Shown piece after piece: positions 36,301-43,987 of a stretch of 64,000 nucleotides of DNA (its first letter is position 1; each line of letters begins with the position of its first letter). The position numbers and the translations under genes are program-made. Source of the DNA: Betaproteobacteria bacterium Ga0077523 (lineage in GTDB: Bacteria > Pseudomonadota > Gammaproteobacteria > Burkholderiales > Ga0077523); assembly GCA_001464695.1 (NCBI GenBank), contig LNDQ01000076.1, positions 1 through 64,000 of the forward strand. The letters are read 5' to 3'. The notes under the pieces were generated by a model. The model searched no databases, had not been told where the DNA came from, and was given only the letters and a program-made list of their open reading frames with translations.

Positions 36301-36451
36301 TCTGGATCACGACCTGTGTCGGCGAAAACTCGGGAAACACGTCGACCCGCGCCCGCTGCAGCGTGAAGATGCCGTAGGCCATCAGCATCAGGGCGAGCGC
36401 CACGACCACGCCGGGAAAGCGAACCGAGAAGCGGACGATGGCGGTGATCAT
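33374..36451 (-). CDS. RND efflux transporter, CusA/CzcA-like
   Basis: 1025 aa inner-membrane proton-driven pump that would work with the adaptor and outer-membrane protein encoded just upstream. N-terminal helix (VVVALALMLMAYGIFTL), two large periplasmic loops and two sets of helices as in all RND pumps. The fourth helix has ALGEVVDDAIIDTENIF, whose acidic residues carry protons, and places it in the heavy-metal-efflux-like branch; periplasmic methionine metal sites cannot be verified by eye, so metal specificity is not assured. Start at the ATG at 36451, 20 bases after the adaptor stop; the frame to 36676 would overlap the adaptor gene in another frame and is rejected. Confidence 0.9.
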   Translation of the reverse strand: MITAIVRFSVRFPGVVVALALMLMAYGIFTLQRARVDVFPEFSPTQVVIQTEAPGLSAELVETQVTQHIENALLGAAGVEVLRSQSIPGLSVVTALFEDGSDIYLNRQVVAERIGALANRMPTGVAAPAITPLTSSASTVLGVGLTSKERSAIELRSLADAVVRPHLMSVKGVAEVNVFGGRVREWQIQVDPKRLLRYGLSIEEVALAARSATGVVSAGFIPGPNQRIAIVTEGQPLGPEQLGQVLLRESGAQVLRLADVAEVIEGHAPPISAAEIDGVPGVFLMVQGQLGSNTLAVSRDLERALSELVPLLQRERVTLHDKLFRPANFIETAVRNVRFDIIVGSTLVIVVLFLFLFNARTAFICTTAIPVSLLGAVLVLTLLGEPLNIMVLGGLAIALGEVVDDAIIDTENIFRRLRENRAAGNPLTDAQVALNASVEVRGSVVFATFIVALVFVPLLTFGGIGGKLFSPLGLAYILAILVSLVVAMTLTPALCYLLLTRGLMRAEDPPFVQRIKPGYVALLRRIEKHPGRVLALATGIIALGLAAIPLFSGEFIPSLKEGHYVIHMTAVPGTSEEETLRIGTQLTRALREVKGVKSVAQWVGRSQNGADTFGPHYSEFEVEVGALEGSEQARILREIRDILEGDRGAYPGVTFSVNTFLTERIEETISGFPAAMVVNLFGTDLDLLDQDAQEVAAAIASVKGALDIQVQAPSGSPQLTVRLRHERLAALGFTPRQVLDAVQSAFEGTRVGQVQQGNRTIDVVVVLTPAERRAPAQIEMLPLRSANGTLVRLGDVADVSMGSGRYKILHQGGKRIQTVTANIDARDLDDFSSDVKRAIAERVKLSEGNYLVISGEAEASIEAREKLVFHSLLAGFGVFVLLYLAFNNLRNLGITFLNLPFALVGGVVAVLSGGGWMTLGSLVGFVTLFGITLRNSIMLVSHYQYLVQEEGAPWNLDTMLRGAAERLPSLALGSGQPGREIEGPMATIIVGGLITSTVLNLLILPTVLLHFGRFERMDTPQAVTR

Positions 36452-36471
36452 GGTCGCTCGCGTGAAGCTGC

Positions 36472-37533
36472 TCAGTCCTCGTTCTCGTTCCGGATGCGGT
36501 ATTCCAGCTCTTCGGACAGCAGCAGTTGCGCGCCGGTCACGACCACTGCGTCGCCCACATTGAGCCCCTCGGCGTTGAACCACCCACCCGGAACGAGGCG
36601 GCTCGCGCTGACCGCGGTGCGCACGAAATGATCGTCCTCGCGCTGAACGTAGATCCAGGGGCGGCCGGCATGCCACACGACCGCCTTCTCCGGCACCACC
36701 ACGCCTTCGGACTTGCCGCGGCCGGTGGAAAGGTACCCGGTGACGCGAGCGCCAGCACGCAATCCTGCCGCCGGTGCGCGGAAGAACCAGGTGGTGCCGA
36801 TCGCACCGGGAGCCGCGGCAGGTGCAGCGGAAACGAGCCTTGCCTGGGCGCGCGCACCACCACCGGTGGGTTCCACCGTCAGCGGGCGCGTCGCAAGCGC
36901 GCGGTCGAACTCGCTCGGCACCGTCATCTGCAGCAGCACTTCACGCACCTCTAGCAGTGGTGCGAACCCGGCGCTACCCGGTATCGCGGCCAGGTCGGCC
37001 AGCGGCGCGCCCCACTCGGCGCGCAGGGTTTCGCGCAGGTTGCGGACGTCGGCCTCGGCGATGGCCAGCCGCTCGCGATCGGCCTTCCATTGTGCTTCGG
37101 CAGCCACCATCGTCCGCTCGGACACGTTGCGCTCGTCCTTGAAGAGCGCGGCGGCCCGCTGATATTCCGACTCGCTCGCGCTCGCCGTGCCGCGCAGGAC
37201 CCTGACTTCGCCTTCGCGCGCGAGCAATCGTCCGCGCGCTTCGAGCAGGGGTCGCAGGTCGACAACCGTGCCGTAGATCTCGACGACGGCATCGGCTTGC
37301 GCTGCCTCCAGGGGCATCACTTCGATGCCGCTCGCCGCGCGCTCGGCCGCACCGATGCGCAGTTCGCCCGGACCGAGCTTCTCGTCGGCACTCGTCCGCG
37401 TGCCGATGGTCTCGCCGCGATCGCGTGCCAGCTCGCGATACTCGTCGCGGCCGAACCAGATGGTGGTGCCGGCCAGCAGCAGCGCAGCGACCGACGCGAT
37501 GATCGCGACCTTGTGGCCGCCGCGGTCGGTCAT
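36472..37533 (-). CDS. RND efflux periplasmic adaptor subunit
   Basis: 353 aa membrane-fusion protein bridging the RND pump and the outer-membrane channel. One N-terminal helix (VAIIASVAALLLAGTTIWF), a helical hairpin region (about residues 130-185) and beta-barrel/membrane-proximal parts with VVVPEKAVVWHAGRPWIYVQ and LNVGDAVVVTGAQLLLSEEL, typical of HlyD/CusB-type adaptors. Start at ATG 37533; the frame up to 37710 reads through a palindromic repeat (GEGWDGG) and is artificial. The gene order adaptor-pump on the minus strand is standard. Confidence 0.88.
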   Translation of the reverse strand: MTDRGGHKVAIIASVAALLLAGTTIWFGRDEYRELARDRGETIGTRTSADEKLGPGELRIGAAERAASGIEVMPLEAAQADAVVEIYGTVVDLRPLLEARGRLLAREGEVRVLRGTASASESEYQRAAALFKDERNVSERTMVAAEAQWKADRERLAIAEADVRNLRETLRAEWGAPLADLAAIPGSAGFAPLLEVREVLLQMTVPSEFDRALATRPLTVEPTGGGARAQARLVSAAPAAAPGAIGTTWFFRAPAAGLRAGARVTGYLSTGRGKSEGVVVPEKAVVWHAGRPWIYVQREDDHFVRTAVSASRLVPGGWFNAEGLNVGDAVVVTGAQLLLSEELEYRIRNENED

Positions 37534-37566
37534 GGGGAGGGCTTTCGGGGGAGGGATGCGGCATCT

Positions 37567-37657
37567 GCCCCCATCCCAACCTTCCCCCACCGAAGGTGGG
37601 GGAAGGGGTGTACAGCTCCTTCCCCCGGCTCTGCCGGGGGAAGGTTGGGATGGGGGC
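37567..37657. repeat. Complete dispersed palindromic repeat (type copy)
   Basis: Best-preserved copy. Outer arms of 22 bp are perfect inverted copies (37567-37588 and 37636-37657: GCCCCCATCCCAACCTTCCCCC and its complement). Inside are two hairpins, CCCCCACCGAAGGTGGGGG and CCCCCGGCTCTGCCGGGGG, joined by GGAAGGGGTGTACAGCTCCTT. Transcribed, it could fold as a three-stem clover shape. It separates the TolC-like gene from the adaptor gene within one operon. Confidence 0.9.
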
Positions 37658-37716
37658 AGACACCCCACCCGCTCCGCTGCGGCGGCACAACTCCGGATGC
37701 AAACAACCACACGGCC

Positions 37717-39153
37717 TCAATCATTGTCGATCAACGCCGGATTGGGCACCGCCTCGCTGGGCGTGCTCGCAGCCTGCGGTGCCGTCACGAAATCGGGATT
37801 GTCGAGCGGTCGCTGCAGCGCGTCCTCGAGCGCGGACAAGCCTTGCTGTGTCTCCAGCATCGCCACCACTGCCGCGCGTTCGCTCGCGACGGCTTCCAGA
37901 CGCGCCTGCACCAGTTCCACGCGATCGGCGTAGCCCCGCTCGAACTGCCGTTCGGCTCGCGCACGCCGTGCGAGCGCCTCTTCGATCTGGCTACGGGCGG
38001 CATGCTCCGCCTCCCAGGCCAGGCGATAGCGCGAGGCCGCGCCATCGGCCTCCGCGATCACCGCCGTCTGCAGAGCGAGGAAGGCCTTCTGCTCCACTTC
38101 GCGCCGGGCTTCGGTCTCACGGATGAGTGCCTTGGTCCGCGCGCCGGGCGGCAACAGCCCGACGAACGCGATCGACCAGATGCTCTCGTCGGCATCCCAG
38201 AAGTAGCCGGGGAACAGCGTGATGTCCGGATACTGCCGCGCGACCTCGAGCTTCACCGCCGCTTCCGCAGCGGCATAGTCCGCCAGCTTGCGGCGCAGGT
38301 CGATGCGATTGAGCAGCGCGGCGCGCGACGCCTCGGCGGCTGACGGTGGCGCCATCGGTTTCTCGAGCGCCGAGAAATCGAAACGGGCGCGCATCATCTC
38401 CTCGAGCGGCACGCTCACCGCTTCCGCCACGCCCGCGAGCGCCTGATCCCGGCGCACGGCCGCGCGCCGGAGCAACACTTCGGTCTCGGCCATTCTGAGG
38501 CGCAACGTGCTCACATCGGTGGCCGACGCGTAGCCCTTCGCCTCGCGCTTCTCCATCAAGGTCACGAGCTGGCGGCGTTCCTGCTGCTCGCGTTCGAGTG
38601 CCGCGTGAGTGCGATCGGCCACGTACAGTTCCACGAAGTGGCGGCGCAGCCGACTGCGTACGCGCCAGGTCGCCACCCCCACTTCGAGATTCGCCGCGTC
38701 CTCGAGGCGGGTGAGCTGCTCGGTGCGCTTGCCACGCTTGTCGCCGATGTCGATCGGCAGACCGACGAGGACGCCCATGCCCCAGGGCGTCTCGCCCTCC
38801 CCTGCCTTGGAGTTGTATTCGGGCCGGGCCGTGATGGAGATCGGCTGGCGCGTGCGCGAGGTCTGCGTCTCCGCCGCCGTCACGCGCGCCTTGGCACGTG
38901 CGAGTTCGATCTCGGGGTGATAGAGCACGGCGGCCAGCGTGAGGGCCGGCAGATCCCAGCTCGCGAGGGGCCACGGCGTCACCGCATGACTCTGCGCCAC
39001 GAAATAGTCGCGCAGTTCGCCGGCACTGAGCGAACGTGCGCGATAGGCCCGTTCACCCGCTCCGACATCGAGCGGCTGCTCGCGATAGGTCTGCTTGCCG
39101 CACCCAGCCACGCAGGCGAGCGCGATCGCGGCGCAGAGCAGTCGATGCCCCAT
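37717..39153 (-). CDS. TolC-family outer membrane lipoprotein
   Basis: 478 aa outer-membrane efflux protein. A lipobox ACVAGC puts the lipidated Cys at residue 18. Two repeats of long helices rich in Ala, Glu, Arg (for example AKARVTAAETQTSRTRQP and EADGAASRYRLAWEAEHAAR) fit the alpha-barrel of TolC-like channels. ATG at 39153 overlaps the stop of the upstream NADH dehydrogenase gene by one base (TGATG). It would be the exit duct for the RND pump encoded downstream. The longer frame to 39648 lies within the dehydrogenase gene and is a shadow. Confidence 0.88.
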   Translation of the reverse strand: MGHRLLCAAIALACVAGCGKQTYREQPLDVGAGERAYRARSLSAGELRDYFVAQSHAVTPWPLASWDLPALTLAAVLYHPEIELARAKARVTAAETQTSRTRQPISITARPEYNSKAGEGETPWGMGVLVGLPIDIGDKRGKRTEQLTRLEDAANLEVGVATWRVRSRLRRHFVELYVADRTHAALEREQQERRQLVTLMEKREAKGYASATDVSTLRLRMAETEVLLRRAAVRRDQALAGVAEAVSVPLEEMMRARFDFSALEKPMAPPSAAEASRAALLNRIDLRRKLADYAAAEAAVKLEVARQYPDITLFPGYFWDADESIWSIAFVGLLPPGARTKALIRETEARREVEQKAFLALQTAVIAEADGAASRYRLAWEAEHAARSQIEEALARRARAERQFERGYADRVELVQARLEAVASERAAVVAMLETQQGLSALEDALQRPLDNPDFVTAPQAASTPSEAVPNPALIDND

Positions 39154-40502
39154 CAGTGCAGCTTGACGTGCGGCTCGGTGCGCCGCGTGATGAGGCGGGC
39201 GATGGTGTCGAGCGTGACCTTGACCGCGCCGTGCAAGGCGAGTTCGTGCATCTTGTAGAGCGAGCGGTACATGAGGCCGGCGAAGATGCCTTCGATCATC
39301 AGCGACCCGCGGGTGATGCTGCCCATCAGGCTGCCCACCGTGCTGTAGTCGCCCAGCGATACGAGCGAACCGAAATCGCGATAGCTCCACGGCGCCACGT
39401 CGCGCCCCTCCAGGTGCTGCGGCAACCATTTGACCAGGTGCGAGGCCTGCTGATGAGCAGACTGAGCGCGCGGCGGCACGAAGCCGTTCTTCTCCGGCCA
39501 CGGACAGGCGGCACAATCGCCGATGGCGAAGATGGACGGGTCGCGCGTGGTCGCGAGCGACTGCGTCACCACGAGCTGATTCATGCGATTGGTCTCGAGC
39601 CCGTCGATGTCCTTCAGGAATTCCGGGGCCTTGATGCCAGCAGCCCACACCACCAGTTCCGCGTGCACTTCACGGCCGCTCGCGGTCTTGAGACCGGCGG
39701 CGGTGACTTCGGTGACACGCTCATTGGTGAGCACCTCGACCTTCAGCTTTTCGAGCAGCTTGAGAGTCGCCGCGGACAGGCGCTCGGGCAGCACCGGCAG
39801 GATGCGCGGTGCGGCTTCGACGATGGTGATCTTGAGATCGCGCTCGGGGTCGATGCGATCGAGTCCGAAGGCCACCAGCTCGCGCGTGGTGTTGTGCAAC
39901 TCAGCCGAGAGTTCGACACCCGTGGCGCCGGCGCCGATGATCGCGACGTGCAATTGGCCCGGACCCAGGGGTGCGGCCTGCGCATTCGCGCGCAGGCAGG
40001 CATTGAGCAGGCGCGAGCGGAAGCGCTCCGCCTCACCGGGCGTGTCGAGCGCGATAGCGTGTTGCGCGGCACCCGGCGTCCCGAAATCGTTGGTGTGGCT
40101 GCCCACGGCCATGACCAGCGTGTCGTACGGCAGCCTGCGTTCGGGCAGGACCTCGGCGCCCGTTTCCTGGTCGAGCAAGGGCGCCAGCAGCAAGGTCTTG
40201 GCGGCGCGGTCGAGCCCTTGCATGCGGCCCAACTGGAAATCGAAGTGATGCCAGCGCGCCTGCGCCAGGTAGTCCAGCTCGTGATCGTTCTGATCCATGC
40301 TGCCGGCCGCCACCTGGTGCAGCAGGGGCTTCCACAGGTGGGTGCGCGACCGGTCGACCAGCGTGATGCGTGCCTTGCCCTTGCGGCCGAGACGGTCGCC
40401 CAGGCGCGTGGCGAGTTCGAGGCCCCCGGCACCGCCGCCAACCACGACGATGCGATGCAGCCCGCCCGAGCGTACCTGCTGCCGAACTGAGTCCATGTCC
40501 AT
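39153..40502 (-). CDS. ndh: Type II NADH dehydrogenase-like FAD oxidoreductase
   Basis: 449 aa. First FAD-binding motif VVVGGGAGGLELATRLG (about residues 18-34), second NAD-binding motif VAIIGAGATGVELSAEL, and FAIGDCAACP near the end, the pattern of single-subunit, non-proton-pumping NADH:quinone oxidoreductases. C-terminal hydrophobic/amphipathic helices (GIFAGLMYRSLYKMHELAL) should attach it to the membrane. Start uncertain between ATG 40502 and 40496; the frame to 40553 is less likely. It opens the operon with the efflux genes, an unusual pairing. The 131 bases to the divergent kinase gene hold both promoters. Confidence 0.87.
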   Translation of the reverse strand: MDMDSVRQQVRSGGLHRIVVVGGGAGGLELATRLGDRLGRKGKARITLVDRSRTHLWKPLLHQVAAGSMDQNDHELDYLAQARWHHFDFQLGRMQGLDRAAKTLLLAPLLDQETGAEVLPERRLPYDTLVMAVGSHTNDFGTPGAAQHAIALDTPGEAERFRSRLLNACLRANAQAAPLGPGQLHVAIIGAGATGVELSAELHNTTRELVAFGLDRIDPERDLKITIVEAAPRILPVLPERLSAATLKLLEKLKVEVLTNERVTEVTAAGLKTASGREVHAELVVWAAGIKAPEFLKDIDGLETNRMNQLVVTQSLATTRDPSIFAIGDCAACPWPEKNGFVPPRAQSAHQQASHLVKWLPQHLEGRDVAPWSYRDFGSLVSLGDYSTVGSLMGSITRGSLMIEGIFAGLMYRSLYKMHELALHGAVKVTLDTIARLITRRTEPHVKLH

Positions 40503-40633
40503 GTTCTTGTGTGTTTCGTCCGCCCTAGAGGATAGTGGAAACGGCACCGACACCGGTAGCGGTTCCGTCCCGCGGCACGGCGCCCCGGACCCCCGTACAA
40601 TCCGTCTTCGGGATTCGGGGGGCCGGAGGCGGT

Positions 40634-41917
40634 ATGGCGATGGAAGGGCGGATCGGCAAGTACCAGATCAGGTCGGAACTCGGCCGCGGCAAGTCGAGCG
40701 TCGTCTATCTCGCCTATGACGAGTTCCTGAACTCCGACCTCGCGGTGAAGGTGTACCTGCCCGAATCGCAGCCGGAACGCGCCAACGCCGCGGCGGTGCA
40801 GTTCGTGAGCGAAGCGTCCCTGGCCGGCCGGCTGGTGCACCCGCACATCGTGACCATCGTGGACGCCGTGGCCGAAGCCAACCTGCGCTACGTCGCCATG
40901 GAGTACGTGCCCGGCGGCAACCTGCAGCGGCACACGCTGCGCGACCGCCTGCTGCCGATCGATGACGTCATCCAGATCGGCTTCAAGTGTTGTGGCGCGC
41001 TGGAGTATGCGCATCGGCATGGCGTGGTGCATCGGGACATCAAGCCGTCGAACATCCTCATCTCGAGCGGCAGCGACGTGAAGGTGGCTGACTTCGGCGC
41101 AGCGTTCGTTCGCGGCGTGGTGACCACTCAGCATTCGCGGCTCGGCTCGCCCGCCTACGTCGCACCGGAGCAGATCCGCGACGAGCCGCCCACGCCGCAG
41201 GGTGACATGTTCTCCCTGGGCGTGATGCTCTACGAACTGCTGACGGGCCAGAAGCCGTTCCGCGGGGCCGATCTCTCGGAAACGCTCGAACGCATCCTGA
41301 CTCTCGACCCGACCAAGCCCTCGCGGCTGCGCCCCGAATTGCCGGCCGCCGTCGATCCGATCGTGCTGCGCATGCTCGCCAAGTTCCCCGGCGAGCGCTA
41401 CGACAACTGGGCCGAGGCCGCACTCGAACTGGCGAAGCTCGGCCGAATGAGCGTCTACGACCAGATCGTGCCCGACAGCGAGAAATACTCGTCGCTGCGC
41501 GCCGCCCCACTGCTGAACGAACTCGAGGAACTCGAACTGTGGGAACTGGTGGGGCTCGCGCAATGGCGGCGCATACCCGCACAGGAAGTGCTCGTGCAGG
41601 AAGGCACTCGCGGTGACAGCCTGTTCGTGATCGCTCGCGGCGCCGCCAAGGTGCTGGTGCAAGGCCGCATGCTCGACCTGCTGCGCGCCGGCGAGTGCTT
41701 CGGCGACATGGCCTTCGTGCAGGGCCCCGATGCCATCCGCAGCGCGACCGTCCAGACGGCGACCGACGCGATCGTCGCGGAGTTCGCCGCCGCAGACCTG
41801 CTGCAGCTGCCCGCGATGACCCAACTGAAAGTAACCCGCGCCCTGCTGCGCATCATGGCCGAGCGCCTGAAACTCACCAACGCCCGCCTGATCCCCGCCG
41901 CAAGCACCCGGCACTGA
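40634..41917 (+). CDS. Serine/threonine protein kinase with cyclic-nucleotide-binding-like domain
   Basis: 427 aa. Kinase domain complete: glycine loop ELGRGKSSVVY (residues 15-25), ATP-binding Lys39, HRDIKPSN (Asp135, Asn140), DFG 153-155 and APEQ 177-180. Residues about 305-425 form a cNMP-binding fold (EVLVQEGTRGDSLFVIARG, GECFGDMAFVQGPD), in which FGDMAF corresponds to the phosphate cassette of CRP/PKA-type domains; the Arg expected at its end appears as DAIRSATV. This suggests a kinase controlled in cis by a nucleotide or simply by the fold. No transmembrane segment. GGAGGCGGT precedes the ATG at 40634. Alone on its strand, divergent from ndh. Confidence 0.88.
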   Translation: MAMEGRIGKYQIRSELGRGKSSVVYLAYDEFLNSDLAVKVYLPESQPERANAAAVQFVSEASLAGRLVHPHIVTIVDAVAEANLRYVAMEYVPGGNLQRHTLRDRLLPIDDVIQIGFKCCGALEYAHRHGVVHRDIKPSNILISSGSDVKVADFGAAFVRGVVTTQHSRLGSPAYVAPEQIRDEPPTPQGDMFSLGVMLYELLTGQKPFRGADLSETLERILTLDPTKPSRLRPELPAAVDPIVLRMLAKFPGERYDNWAEAALELAKLGRMSVYDQIVPDSEKYSSLRAAPLLNELEELELWELVGLAQWRRIPAQEVLVQEGTRGDSLFVIARGAAKVLVQGRMLDLLRAGECFGDMAFVQGPDAIRSATVQTATDAIVAEFAAADLLQLPAMTQLKVTRALLRIMAERLKLTNARLIPAASTRH

Positions 41918-42030
41918 TCCAACCGCAAGCCGGATTGCATCAAGATGCACCGCGCCGCGTCGAAGCCGCGGCGCCTCTCGTCCAAGCAGTTGCTATCGCG
42001 GCCGGCGCCGGGCCGCCCCAAGGCGGCCGC

Positions 42031-42083
42031 GCACTTCAACTCGATTGAAGTGCACGTGCAAAGCCCCCCGCAGGGGGCTTTGC
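42031..42083. terminator. Tandem hairpins between convergent genes
   Basis: GCACTTCAA (42031-42039) pairs with TTGAAGTGC (42045-42053). Then GCAAAGCCCCC (42058-42068) pairs perfectly with GGGGGCTTTGC (42073-42083) round a CGCA loop, the same loop as in the terminator after rfbD. There is no long T-run, but the position between the convergent kinase and leuA genes fits a bidirectional terminator. Confidence 0.7.
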
Positions 42084-42098
42084 GTACACTTCGATCGA

Positions 42099-43634
42099 CT
42101 AAACCTGCGGGTGCGCCCGTTCCAGCTTCGAATGCAGCTTGTTGAGCGCGTTGATGTAGGCCTTGGCCGATGCCACGACGATGTCGATGTCGGCGCCCGC
42201 ACCATTGACGATGCGGCCTTCCTTCTTCAGTCGCACGGTGACTTCACCCAGCGCGTCGGTGCCACCGGTGATGCTGTTCACGGAGAACAGCTGCAACTCG
42301 GCACCGCTCGAAACCATCGATTCGATCGCCTTGAAGGTGGCGTCCACCGCGCCGCTACCGGGCGATTCGGCCTTGCGCTCCTCGGCACCCTCGGCCATCA
42401 CGACCTGCGCCGTGGGCGTCTCGCCGGTTTCGGAATGGATGCGCATCGACAGCAGCTTGAAGTGTTCGCGTTCCTGGGTGATGGTCTCGTCGGAGACGAG
42501 CATCTGCAGGTCCTCGTCGAAGATCTCGGTCTTCTTGTCGGCGAGATCCTTGAAGCGCGCGAAGGCTGAGTTCAACGCCTCCTCGCTGCCAAGTTCGATG
42601 CCCAGTTCCGTCAGGCGCTGCCGGAAAGCATTGCGCCCGGAGAGCTTGCCGAGCACCAGCTTGTTCGCGCCCCAGCCCACGTCTTCGGCCCGCATGATCT
42701 CGTAGGTCTCGCGGCTCTTCAGCACACCGTCCTGGTGAATGCCCGATTCGTGCGCGAAGGCATTGGCACCGACTATCGCCTTGTTCGGTTGCACCGGAAA
42801 GCCGGTGATGCCCGAGACCAGCTTGGAGGCGGGCACGATCTGGGTAGCATCGATACGGGTTTCGCACGGAAAGAAGTCCTGGCGCGTGCGCACGGCCATG
42901 ACGATTTCCTCGAGCGACGCGTTGCCGGCGCGCTCACCGAGGCCGTTGATGGTGCATTCGACCTGTCGGGCCCCGTTCATGACCGCGGCGAGCGAGTTCG
43001 CGACAGCGACACCGAGATCGTTGTGACAGTGCACCGACCAGACCGCCTTGTCGGAGTTCGGGATGCGTTCACGCAGGGTGCGGATGAGGCCGCCGAACTG
43101 TTCCGGCATGGTGTAGCCCACGGTATCCGGCACGTTGATCGTCCTGGCCCCTGCGTCGATGACTGCCTCGAGAATGCGGCAGAGATAGTCGACCTCGGAG
43201 CGTCCGGCGTCTTCGGGCGAGAACTCGATGTCGTCGCGGTAGGTGCGTGCCAGCTTGACCGCCTTCACCGCCTGCTCGAGCACCTGATCGGGGCTCATGC
43301 GCAGCTTCTTCTCCATGTGGATCGGCGACGTGGCGATGAAGGTGTGGATGCGACCGGCATTGGCATCCTTCAGCGCTTCACCGGCACGACGAATGTCGTT
43401 GTCGTTGGCGCGCGCGAGGCCGCACACGATGGAGTCCTTGATGATGCCCGCCACCGACCGCACCGCTTCGAAGTCGCCGTTGGACGCGGCCGGAAAGCCC
43501 GCTTCGATCACGTCGACCCGCAGCTTCTCCAGCTGGCGCGCGATGCGGATCTTCTCTTCGCGGGTCATGGATGCGCCGGGGCTCTGCTCGCCGTCGCGCA
43601 ACGTCGTGTCGAATATGACGAGGCGGTCTTTCAT
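42099..43634 (-). CDS. leuA: 2-isopropylmalate synthase
   Basis: First committed step of leucine synthesis: acetyl-CoA plus 2-ketoisovalerate. 511 aa. Catalytic domain with [12 protein letters not shown] (residues 9-20) and the metal ligands in [15 protein letters not shown]-terminal regulatory LeuA dimer domain with [17 protein letters not shown] for leucine feedback. CAGGAG lies 6 bases ahead of the ATG. Last gene of the ilvB-ilvN-ilvC-psd-pssA-leuA run, but 353 bases after pssA, with a leader-peptide candidate in between, so it probably has its own control. Confidence 0.96.
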   Translation of the reverse strand: MKDRLVIFDTTLRDGEQSPGASMTREEKIRIARQLEKLRVDVIEAGFPAASNGDFEAVRSVAGIIKDSIVCGLARANDNDIRRAGEALKDANAGRIHTFIATSPIHMEKKLRMSPDQVLEQAVKAVKLARTYRDDIEFSPEDAGRSEVDYLCRILEAVIDAGARTINVPDTVGYTMPEQFGGLIRTLRERIPNSDKAVWSVHCHNDLGVAVANSLAAVMNGARQVECTINGLGERAGNASLEEIVMAVRTRQDFFPCETRIDATQIVPASKLVSGITGFPVQPNKAIVGANAFAHESGIHQDGVLKSRETYEIMRAEDVGWGANKLVLGKLSGRNAFRQRLTELGIELGSEEALNSAFARFKDLADKKTEIFDEDLQMLVSDETITQEREHFKLLSMRIHSETGETPTAQVVMAEGAEERKAESPGSGAVDATFKAIESMVSSGAELQLFSVNSITGGTDALGEVTVRLKKEGRIVNGAGADIDIVVASAKAYINALNKLHSKLERAHPQV

Positions 43635-43653
43635 GGTTTTCTCCTGAGATCGG

Positions 43654-43731
43654 GCCGCGCGGGCTCTGGGCCTTCGAAGGCGCGGCGCCGCAACTATATA
43701 CGGGCCTCCGGGACTTCGACTTTAAGTCCGG
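43654..43731 (-). promoter_or_regulatory. Candidate attenuator hairpins ahead of leuA
   Basis: Read on the minus strand between the leader peptide and leuA: a first stem CCGGACTT/AAGTCCCGG (43731-43708, one bulged C) and a second stem GCCGCGC/GCGCGGC (43686-43654), which lies just before the leuA ribosome-binding site. They could alternate with other pairings depending on ribosome position on the leader. No clear T-run follows either stem, so the mechanism (termination or hiding of the ribosome site) is open. Confidence 0.4.
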
Positions 43732-43767
43732 GGCGGGGTACGGCGGTACTGCGAGGGGGGTGGGGTA

Positions 43768-43851
43768 TTAGTGCGCGCGGCCGCGCAGCAGCAGCCCGGC
43801 CAGCAGGAGACTGGCAGGAAGGACCAACGTTTGGGCTGCGAAGAGACTCAT
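43768..43851 (-). CDS. leuL: Candidate leucine leader peptide for leuA attenuation
   Basis: A 27-codon frame, MSLFAAQTLVLPASLLLAGL then LLRGRAH, with nine Leu codons including two runs of three. The ending GLLLRGR is much like the GLLLLN...RGR core of enterobacterial LeuL. It stops 133 bases before leuA, the usual spacing for an attenuator, and two potential RNA stems lie in that gap. Low leucyl-tRNA would stall a ribosome on the Leu runs and allow leuA expression. No clear ribosome-binding site precedes the ATG, which lowers certainty. The gene-symbol use is by analogy. Confidence 0.55.
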   Translation of the reverse strand: MSLFAAQTLVLPASLLLAGLLLRGRAH

Positions 43852-43901
43852 GAATCGGAATATAGGGGCTTTTCCGAGGGCGGGCAACAGTTCGGCGCGC
43901 T

Positions 43902-43961
43902 GCCCCCACCCTGGCCCTCCCCCGGCAAAGCCGGGGGAGGGGGAAAGGTTGGGATGGGGGC
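43902..43961. repeat. Dispersed palindromic repeat (short form)
   Basis: GCCCCCACCCTGGCCCTCCCCCGGC, inner hairpin CCCCCGGCAAAGCCGGGGG, then AAAGGTTGGGATGGGGGC. It lies directly after pssA, between it and the leucine leader. Confidence 0.85.
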
Positions 43962-43987
43962 CGCGAACACCAATCCAGTCGCGCTTG

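Noticed and set aside
33374-36451. Assigning the pump as CusA (copper/silver)
   Set aside because: Metal-coordinating methionines cannot be confirmed by eye, so only the broader CusA/CzcA-like class is claimed.
37533-37710. N-terminal extension of the adaptor protein
   Set aside because: Translated palindromic repeat (GEGWDGG) in front of a good membrane-anchor start at 37533.
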